A stretch of 64,000 bases of DNA, taken from NCBI RefSeq assembly GCF_001577835.2, contig NC_029516.1:55406802-55470801 (forward strand). The letters run 5' to 3'. The position numbers and the translations under genes were made by a program. The stretch comes from Coturnix japonica. Taxonomy: Eukaryota; Chordata; Aves; Galliformes; Phasianidae. The notes under the pieces are model-generated. The model was not told the origin of the DNA, did no database searches, and was given only the letters and a program-made list of their open reading frames with translations. This document shows, piece after piece, positions 55,601 through 64,000 of this stretch (positions are counted from its first letter, which is position 1; each line of letters opens with the position of its first letter).

Positions 55601-57689
55601 AGACAAGATTATGTGTGTGTGACCCATGTGCAGGCTGCGTACCTTTCTGGTGAGGCAAACTGCAGGGTATTGGGTGCTTCCTAGGAAGTTTAGCTCATAT
55701 CCCAGTGGAAGACCCCTCTGCCCTTTGAGGGTAGGAGCATGTCCACTGTCAGTGCTTCTTTTTCTCTCCCAGTTGCTTTGGAATTATGGTGTCCAGTGCT
55801 GTGCACCAGATGGGCACACTCCTGACTTGCCTTTTGATCGGAAGTGGAGAAGAAGGCATCTGGAAGTAGGGGGTGGGGGGTAGGAAAACTTAAATTAGCA
55901 GAAAGCCTAACAGCTATTGCTGGAGACAGATGATTACAGCTCATTTCAAGGCTGCTTCCTGCATGCCAATGATAGATCAGTAAACAAACGCCTCTTTGCA
56001 AACACAAAGCAGGCAGGAACTCTGTTTGGAAGAGAGAGGTCGGGGTAGGTCTCGCTTCGCTCAGTGGCAGGAAGCCCTATCACATGGCCCTGGGAAACAT
56101 GAGGCTGGCTGTGCGGAGAAGCTTCTGCTGGGAGCTTCACATCCTTCCCAGAGCCCGCCAGCAGGTTTGGGAGCTCCCTCCTTCCTCCCCTGCCCTTCCT
56201 TCCCCAGTTTAATTTTGTGACGGTATCAGATGATGGCTTTGTTCCCCCAACAATGAGGATTACCAAATTAATTGCAGTGATGGGGCTCTCTAAATGGGTC
56301 TTGGCATCTTCTCTCCCCTTTTATGGCCTGGCTGCTGCGGGATCTACATGCTAGGAACGTGGCTCTGGGCTGTGGCTGCCATGGGTCTGTGCTTTGCATT
56401 GCATGGCAGAAAGTTTGCATGTGGTACGTGCAGAAAGCAGCAGTGGGTCAGGAGGGACCTGCTTGGTGTATGCCCGTTCTCCTCAGGTCATCTGCAACCT
56501 GGACTCAGCTCTGCCTAAATGATCAATCTGAGCAGAGATATGGAAGGCAGGAGAAATAGGAGCTCCCCTTGCCCTTTGCAGTGACCTGCCATGATAGCTC
56601 AGGGGGCCAGTGGAGCCAAACCTGGGGAGGAGGTCTACCCTTCATTTACCACCGAAGGTGGTTTTCCATTGCTGCTCTCCCAGTTTCTTCCTGTCAGGCT
56701 TTGGGAGTGTCTGTGGGTCAGGCCTGCAAGCTGGTTCTGGTGACCTGGTTAACAAACTAAAGTCTCAGCCCCATCCCCTTTGCACCTCATTTGGGCTTGA
56801 GAGTGTCCCCATGCTAATTTTCTGACCTTTGAGCTAATCAGGAGGTACCTCATTTCTGCTCTTTTGTTCCAGAGTTGATTTTTTTTTTTTTCTCTTCATG
56901 TCTTCAAGGTGTTTGGATATGTATACCTGGAGGTTGTGTTCATATTGCAGCATCTGATGCTTGGTTGTTTAGGAGGCTCCTGGCCTCAAGTGGCCAAGTG
57001 CTACGCAGCCTGAGTTGCTGCTTGACAGGAATCTGCTCTGGTTGCCTGGGTGAGTCATCCCTTGGACAGGGACACGGACGATCATTAGTTTTCCATTATT
57101 TGCAATGCATAACAGTTAATGGATGGATGAATAGATTTTGTTTCTCAGGCTGGTAAATTTTCTTGACAATTTTGCAAGGCTGCTCTGTGTCTAGAAGTGA
57201 AATGGGTGTTTGTTCCAGTTCCTAATGAGGAAGAGAAGCCAAGGGGTTTATTGTCTGGGGAAAGAGAGTCTGCTAAATGGTTAGCCATGAGCTGCCCTGA
57301 ATGTGTACACACTGAGTTGACCCAGAGTTCACTCCTCATCTTAGGAACTCTGCCAGTGTGGGATAAAGGGAGGGAGAGAAAACTGGGAACAAACAAGACT
57401 GATATTTTCTTTCTCTCTCAAATACTCAAGCAGTGGAAATGAGAGATTCTTTTGTTCTTCAGTGTTGTCGGTATGCTTCCTTTAAAAGCTTCAAGAACCA
57501 ACTGAACTTCCTGAGACACTCAGTCTTATTGCTGAATGCTGGGCATGGCAGGGTGGCAGTAGGCAGAGCAGGTGAGTGGATAGACTGGGGAAGCCACAGA
57601 TATTCCAAGCATGATGTGTGAGATGGTGAGCCCCTTCCTGCCCTGAGAGGTACAGAGGGGACCAACAGCCTGTTATGGCCCAACGGAGG

Positions 57690-57830
57690 GCACACTGCAA
57701 CATAACAATCAAGGAACGACTGGATGTTGTATTGAGGGATGTGTTTTAGTGGGAGCTATTGGTAATAGGTGAATTGTTGGACTGGATGATCTTGGAGTTC
57801 TTTTGCAACCATGGTGATTCTCTGATTCTA
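57690..57830 (+). mobile_element. CR1 LINE 3'-end fragment
   Basis: GACTGGATGTTGTATTGAGG, then TTGGACTGGATGATCTTGGA and a GATTCTCTGATTCTAT end. This is a CR1 3' tail subfamily that differs from the other copies here in its last 130 bp. Confidence 0.75.
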
Positions 57831-58288
57831 TAACCAAGTGCTTCAGTGCATTGTCTCTTGGTCATAAAATGCTGAAGGGGTTGTTGTAAAGAGCTTACGT
57901 CATGTGGCCTTAGCACAATTCTTAATAGAATAATTTTGTTTTCTTGTTCTGTAAGGAGAAAAAGCCTAAATCCTCTGAGATTTTGGCAATAAGAAAAGCA
58001 TTCACAAAGCACGCTGCATATTCAGATCACAGTACTGCAACTGCTAGTCAAAGATTGTTCTTGTTATCAAAACCTGTCATCTCTTCCCTGGGCTTCTAAG
58101 GGCTGGTGCTGTCACCCTTCTTCCTGTTCTGCAGATGGTAAAACTGAGTCTGACCTCTGGGAGCTGTTGTATTTTGCTCCTGTTTGTTCTCCTGGACTTC
58201 AGGAAGAGATTTGTATGCGTGTGTTTGTTTGCATCAGGAGAGGAGAGCTGAGCACAGAATGATGGCTCTTTCTTGTGTCTGTCTGCAG

Positions 58289-61200
58289 GTGAACTGCTGC
58301 CCAGCTGTGTGCTGACATGATGACAGCTAGCAAAGCGGCCGATGCGAGCAGCAGGTCTGAGAGCAGTGTCTGCAAGTCTGCTGAGAGGTGGGAGCTTTCC
58401 AGATTACGGTGCTGGGGTGCTTTGCTTTTGTTTGTTATCCCCAATAGAAAGAAAACCAAAAGATGAAAATAGTCTTTTAGCTTAACACTGCCCCTCTCTA
58501 CTCACGTTAGATCACACCCCTGTATGTCTCAGGTGGTTTCATTGCCATCTCAGGGTCATCATGTTGTGTTTTTAGCATCCTGTCAGTGATAATATCCTAG
58601 AGGCATGGTGCTAAAAGAGATCTGCCCCAGGGCAAAACCTCTCTGTTGATGATACCCCATCTGCAGTTGAAATCTTCAGCATGGAGACTCCTCAGACAAG
58701 CCTTACTGTCACCACCCCTAACAGGCTTCTCCTGGTGTTCCAGCCTTTGTTTCTAGTGCACACTCCAGCCACCAGTGTCACAGCCAAGCCTTGCTCACAG
58801 GGAAGGTGCCAGTTCTTGCCCCAAGCGTGAAGTTGTCATTGAGACAGCCAGGAGTTAAATATCTGAGAGGCTAAGGAAGAACAGCATCTGGCTTAGGTCC
58901 TCCTGCTCAGAAACTCATCCCAGACTCAATTTACACTACAACGGAGCCTGCAATGGCTGCCAGCATTGCTTAGCTCCAGGACAGCATGAGGCCTGCCAGC
59001 ACTTGGTATCTAAGTGGATGTTCTTAGCAAGTGCTTAAACTCTGGAAGAGGTGCATTGATGCATTTAGGTTGACGGCAATTTACAAAGTTGAATCTTAGT
59101 GTTGGTACTGTCCTTAAATGGGACTTGTGGTAAGAGCTTGCATCCCTGTAACTACCTTGTGTTGTGTTGGTATTCCTTTCCAAGCCCAAGCATTGCTAAG
59201 CACTGGAAAGTACTTCAATTCAAAAGTGTTTAGTGTTGGAGTAACTATTTGTCTGTCCAGCTGGAACTTTACTGTGTTGTTATAATAGCACAGTATTGAA
59301 AAGAAAAGAAAAGCACTTGGAGGTCTCCCAGATTAGAGATATTAAGGAATTTTTGATGTGGTTTGGACTCAAACAAATGAAAATGTTGAATCCCTTGCCC
59401 TGAGAATGTTGAGCCTAGTGCTTGGGTGCTACATCACCTCCTCTGCACCGAGGGAGCGTGCCTGGGTACACAGGAGCCTAAGCCCAAATGTAGCCTGGGA
59501 TTGTAGGGACGTAGAAACATAGTTGTAGAACTGTAGGGCTTGTATGTTAATGTGCACTTGGGAATATTTGAATGAATCCAGACAGATCCTCTGAGCTAGA
59601 TCTTGAGGAATGTCAACTGTGCCACATGGTGTCTTCTCTAACAGCAGCGATTTTGCTGTTGTTTGTTAAGGGTCAATTTTATATTCATCTGCAATGGACT
59701 TGCTCAGTGCCTTGAAGATGCACAAAACTGCTTCACTTACACAAAGTGCTATTGAACCTCTCCTTGGGATCAGCATGTCTGTCGTACAAAAAATATTATC
59801 TGCCACCTACTTCTGCTGCAGAGAAAGTCTTCATTTCAGTAGTCATAATGAGAGCAACACTGTGTTGTGGTTCTCTCCAGCAAGCCAGTTTCTCAGGGGC
59901 TTAGTGTGAGCATCCTGTCCTGCTGCAAGATTTGTGAGTAGAGTTTGTGGAGAAGAAGGACTGACTAAAGCAAGGATGAACACTCGCAGTGAATGTCTCT
60001 TCTCTTTTTCTCTTTGGTCTATAGGATCAAACTTGCAGATAAAAACAGGACAGCAGCTGTGAAGGAATTAGGAAGACTTCCGTGTGGATTTTCAAGTGAG
60101 AGATGTTCTGAAGGTGCTTCTGTCACCCTGAGTTTATCACCTGAAGCTGAACCAGTTTCTTGTGTGGTGAAGGACCCACTGGGAGCCTTGGAGAACTTGA
60201 TGCTGGATCCAAGGCTAGACTGCTTTCAGCAGAACATGCTCAGTCCCAAAATGATCATCAGTGACCCATCTGTGGATCTGAACGTTAAAGAAAGCAGTAG
60301 AATCATCAGGAAACAGATAGGAGGTACTCAGAGTACACGAACACCTGGAAAAATTGGCCTGAGGAATAAGACCTTCAGCATCAAGGACAAAATTTCAGAG
60401 TGGGAAGGGAAAAAGGAAGTGCAGTCTGCTCCTCGTCGAGAGGAGGAGCAAGGAACTAAAGAGGAGCACAAGATACCATGTGTAGTTGAGAAGATGAGTG
60501 GGGAAGCCCTGACGTCTCGGAAAGTGGAGACCAAGAGATTTATGAATTGGGAGCTGGAGTGCAAAGGGGCAGGCAAAGAGAATGAGCGGAAAGCAGTAAC
60601 TCTGAAAGGCACAGGGCAGGGAGCACAGCGGAAAGGGGAAGTGGAGAAGGATGAGGAAGTGCAGTCCAGCCTTGGAAAATGCAAAGAAGTGAAAGGTGGG
60701 AAGCGGGAAGTCCAGAAGGAGAATCTTTCAGTGCTTAGTCAGGTCAAAAAGTTGGAGCGGGCTTTGAAGGATGGCTCAGCAGAGCTGCAGCCACAGTTGC
60801 CTGGTACGTATTACTCCCCACAGTGCTTGCAGGAAAAGGCAGCACAAGGACACACGGCTCCAGAGGGCAGTGAGAGCATATGTGGGACTGAGCTCAACAA
60901 AAGGCTTCTTGGTTTGGACTCTGAAATCAGTGAGCCAATTTTTGGGACTCTAGAAGAGGTAAGAACTTCTCATATGAAATCCAAAGACTGCACTACAGAA
61001 AATGTGTACACAGAACCAGGGGTGCCAGAGAAGAAACCTTTCATCAACCCACTGCCAAAGCCCCGGCGGACTTTCAAACATGAGGGGGAAGAGGACTGGG
61101 TGCCAGCAGCTAGGAATAAAAGAAACTTGCCCCCTTTGCCATCCATTCCTCCCCCTCCTCTCCCCTCCTCTCCTCCTCCATCAGCTGTCAGCAGGAGGCT

Positions 61201-62862
61201 TTGGAGCGGGAAGCACAAGAACAATGCTGACCACAGGTAATTGGGCTGAGTTTCACAGAGGTGTTGGTTTTAATGTTGGAGTCCCCCACTTCCCATATTA
61301 CACTGGAAAAGCTGCATCTTCCTTGGTCACATGTAATCCCCATTAAATGAGAGCCTTGCTTGCCATCATCTACACTGCCATGTAAAGATGGAGCACAGCC
61401 CTGCCAGAAGGGACTTGGGGCGGGTGTTGAGCTGAACATGAGCCAGCAGTGTGCCCTTACAGCCCCAAAAAAACCCCAGCTGTATCCTGGGATACATCAA
61501 AAGCAACTTGGCCAGCAGGGTGAGAGAGGTGATCCTGTCTCTTTTGTCTCCACTAGGCGTGGAGTCTTCTGTACAGAAGAGACAGATAGATCTTGTGTCC
61601 AGAGGAGGGCCACAAAATTGGTTCAGGGGATGGAACACCTCTCCTGTGAGGACAGGCTGAGAGAGCTGGAGCTGTTCAGCATGGAGAAGAGAAGGGTCCA
61701 GGAACACCGAAGAGTGGCCTGTCAGTATCTGAAGGGAAGTTACAGGAAAGAAGGGGACAGACTTTTATCAGGAGCTTCTTTGTTGAGGCAAGGAGAAATG
61801 GTCTCAAATTAAGAGGGTAGGTTTAGATTGAATTTAAAGAAGTTTTCACAATAAGGGTTGTGAAGCACTAGAACAGTTTACCTAGAAGGGTGATGGAAGC
61901 TCTGTCCTTGGAAACTCTCAAGGTCAGATTAGACAGGGCTCTGAACACCCTGATCTAGCTGTGGTATCCCTCCTTGTTCATTGCAGGGAACTTGGACTAG
62001 ATGGCCCTTAAAGTCCCTTCCAACTCTAAGGATACTTTGATTCTGTGGTATGTCTGAGAAATTGAGCAGTCAGCGCAGCTTCTTAGGGTAATTGTGAAGA
62101 GATAGGTCATGGCAGATTGGGCTTTAAGGTCACTGTGTTGTATTGATTAGCCTTCAAGCTCAAAATTGAGGGGGTTGTGTTATTTTTGTGTGTTTTGTTT
62201 TGTTTTTAGCAAAAATTGTGATTACAAAATTAATACAGCAGCTCTGGGATGATAATCTCTAAACTCTTCCACAACATTTTCACTGTTAATAGTAAGCTTG
62301 TTCTTTTAACTGAATCTACTGTGTATGTATTTTCCTGGAATGCTTTCTTGTCTTTTCTCTTTACCCTCATGACTGTAGCACATTTTAGAGACAACGAGCA
62401 TAGAACACAAAGATGCATGAACTGTCACATCAACACTCCTGGTTTGGGTGCCAGAGGGAAACTGAAACTCTCCGGGTTTGTCAGTAGAGGACTCATTGGT
62501 TTTTACCCTTTTTAGCACCCAGCACTTGAGTATTGCTGTCCTGTACTGCTGAGAGACCTGATTTGGGGAACCCCTTACTACCGGTGAGGGTGGAAACTCC
62601 TGCACCATAAATGGGACCTGTCATGGCCTAAGGTTCTGTGCAGTGTTGTGAGTGAATTACAAAATGCTGTGATTGGGCTGTAAGAGCTGCATCACTCTCC
62701 TCTTTTTTCCTTTCCTCTTCCCATCAATGTGCAGGAAGTCGTATGAGTTTGAAGACTTGCTGCAGTCGTCATCGGAGAACGGAAGGGTGGATTGGTACGC
62801 ACAGACCAAGCTGGCCCTCACACGCACTTTATCGGAGGAGAACGTCTACGAAGACATACTGG
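58289..62862 (+). CDS. DENND2A: DENND2A, N-terminal part (gene continues past window)
   Basis: DENND2A is a DENN-domain guanine-nucleotide exchange factor reported to act on Rab9. Three exons are visible: 58289..58387 (28-nt 5'UTR, ATG at 58317), 60025..61236 and 62735..62862. All have GT/AG borders, joining in phases 2, 2 and 1. They give about 470 residues. Residues 1-24 read MMTASKAADASSR onward. The long exon encodes a low-complexity, charged, disordered region with the conserved block KKPFINPLPKPRRTFKHEG and a proline-rich stretch (PPLPSIPPPPLPSSPPPS). The third encodes RKSYEFEDLLQSSSENGRVD through LTRTLSEENVYEDIL. These blocks match recalled human DENND2A. The u/c/dDENN modules lie downstream of the window. 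The long exon holds an internal donor-like GAG/GTAAGA at 60959. An alternative ATG at 58320 follows the first immediately. Confidence 0.93.
58388..60024 (+). other. DENND2A: DENND2A intron between first two coding exons
   Basis: 1.6 kb between a GTGGGA donor and a TCTATAG acceptor. No repeat, RNA gene or exon was recognised. Confidence 0.8.
61415..62045 (+). mobile_element. CR1 LINE fragment in DENND2A intron
   Basis: It begins at the ORF2 block ATGAGCCAGCAGTGTGCCCT and covers the late ORF2 (GGCCACAAAATTGGTTCAGG, then GAGCTGTTCAGCATGGAGAA). It then runs through the 3'UTR to GACTAGATGGCCCTTAAAG and an ATTCTGTG end. Plus orientation, about 630 bp, the best-preserved late-ORF2 copy here after 34610-36200. 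Confidence 0.9.
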
Positions 62863-64000
62863 GTAGGAGCTTTGGCCAGGGAGGGATTTGACTGCAAGCA
62901 CTGAATAACGCAGTGTACTTGTGGTCAACAGCCCCGCGCTGGTGGTGCTGATTGAAGTTTGTTTGTTATCCACATGCAAAACAGATTTACGCAGATCATA
63001 GTTTAAACAATTTATTGGCATAAGAAAAATGGACCAAATATTTCAAAATTCATCAGCTTCAAAGATGAACCTGAGGCATGTGGGGACCAGCTTTTAGTTT
63101 TTGCTGGCGTCCGTTCTCTGACTTCCTTGCATCCCGTGGACAAGCTCTCACACCTCTTGTCTGTGCATCACTGTGAGTTCGTCACCGATGAACATCTGGC
63201 TCGTTCAATGGTAGATCACTGAGCACAGGACATAGAATGGAAGCATCCCTCTTGAAAAAGCCTTTGTAAGTTTTTGTAGCTGCAGGCTGGGTTGTGTAAG
63301 GCTCTTGGCTGAGTTTAGCAGAGTAAGAAGAGAGTGGCTGCATCAGCTCTGACCATGCAGCTGTTACCTACAGAGTTGGTCTGTGCTGTTCACCAGGGGA
63401 GACAGCTGCACTTTTGCAGGAGCAATCAGGGCATTTTTTTTTTGATATGAATAAAATCTCATCGTATCTCCAAAAGGAATGCTGTTCCTTTGGGACTGTT
63501 TGCAGAAAGGGTGATGCCAAATGGACAAACTCTTAAGCTAAGTGGCCATTTGTCTTTATCTTCCCCCTATTTGAGGGCCAGAGATCCAGGGGATGTCTGA
63601 ACAGCTGGTATTTTTTCTCATGTGTGTGTTTTGGGGCATGGTGGGAGGCCTCAGAAATCACTATGTAGCTGTCACCTTGTCAGCTGGAATAACAAGGATA
63701 GCGTTACAGAGTGGCTGTGTACGCAAATCCATCTGTCCATCCAAACACAAGCACACCCATGTGTCCTGAGCTTGCAAAGAACTTGAATACCTGGCTGAAA
63801 TTTGTCTCCCCTCAAGGTCTTAGTTGCAAAGATTAGAAGAAAACAAAGCTATAGACAGTTGTCAGCTAATGGGGCATGTTTTATTTTGCTTTGGTTTTGT
63901 TTGTTTTATTGCTGCACATTTATGCTTTGCCCAAAGTCAGTGATCTTTAATTGGTTCCTGCAGTCCTGGTTGGTCTTACCATGGGAGCTTGGGAAAAGAG
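62863..64000 (+). other. DENND2A: DENND2A intron (incomplete)
   Basis: This follows the GTAGGA donor at 62863. No further exon or recognisable repeat is visible to the window end. Confidence 0.7.

Larger units (their letters stand above)
41624..58288 (+). other. DENND2A: DENND2A intron 1 (about 16.7 kb)
   Basis: No plus-strand coding exon was found. Contents noticed: an unassigned minus-strand ORF with a splice acceptor (46563-46835), a (CA)n microsatellite at 50602-50624, and CR1 copies at 51820, 52468 and 57690. The remainder (42-46 kb, 47-51.8 kb and 52.7-57.6 kb) shows nothing I can name. Extra non-coding 5' exons cannot be excluded. Confidence 0.5.

Overview
This is a vertebrate nuclear window, almost certainly avian and probably galliform. 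It carries spliced genes with GT-AG introns, CpG-island promoters, and many CR1 LINE fragments whose 3' ends carry the ATTCTRTG-type repeat typical of birds. I saw no Alu, L1 or other mammalian repeats. Gene order is BRAF (+, 3' end only), NDUFB2 (-), a C11orf16-like DUF4537 gene (+), ADCK2 (-) and DENND2A (+, 5' half only). Apart from the extra DUF4537 gene, this matches the human 7q34 order.

Layout: 1-4888 holds the last four coding exons of BRAF, from the activation segment to the stop. A second terminal exon at 9992 encodes the short alternative C-terminus of the BRAF-X1 type, and its 3'UTR probably runs to the poly(A) signal at 17720. NDUFB2 (18.57-19.26 kb, three coding exons, 97 aa) shares a CpG-rich divergent promoter with the C11orf16-like gene (20.07-28.23 kb, eight coding exons, about 654 aa: DUF4537, a Cys cluster and a long charged coiled coil). 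ADCK2 (31.33-40.09 kb, eight exons, 623 aa) converges on it from the other side. ADCK2 and DENND2A start head to head from separate CpG islands about 1.3 kb apart. DENND2A has a non-coding GC-rich first exon ending at 41623, a 16.7-kb first intron, and three coding exons (58317-62862) giving about 470 residues of the N-terminal region; the DENN domains lie beyond the window.

The genes do not form one pathway: MAPK signalling (BRAF), respiratory complex I (NDUFB2), a mitochondrial UbiB-family protein (ADCK2), a Rab GEF (DENND2A) and a protein of unknown role. The most interesting points are the avian copy of the BRAF-X1 terminal exon, the C11orf16-like gene beside DENND2A (in human, C11orf16 sits beside the paralogue DENND2B), a GC-AG intron in ADCK2, a spliced upstream ORF that would end one base before the DENND2A start codon, and an unassigned antisense ORF with a splice acceptor inside DENND2A intron 1. 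At least thirteen CR1 fragments were found. I found no tRNA, rRNA, CRISPR, virus-derived element or new multi-gene system. All identifications rest on recalled protein sequences and hand-checked splice phases; no database search was run.
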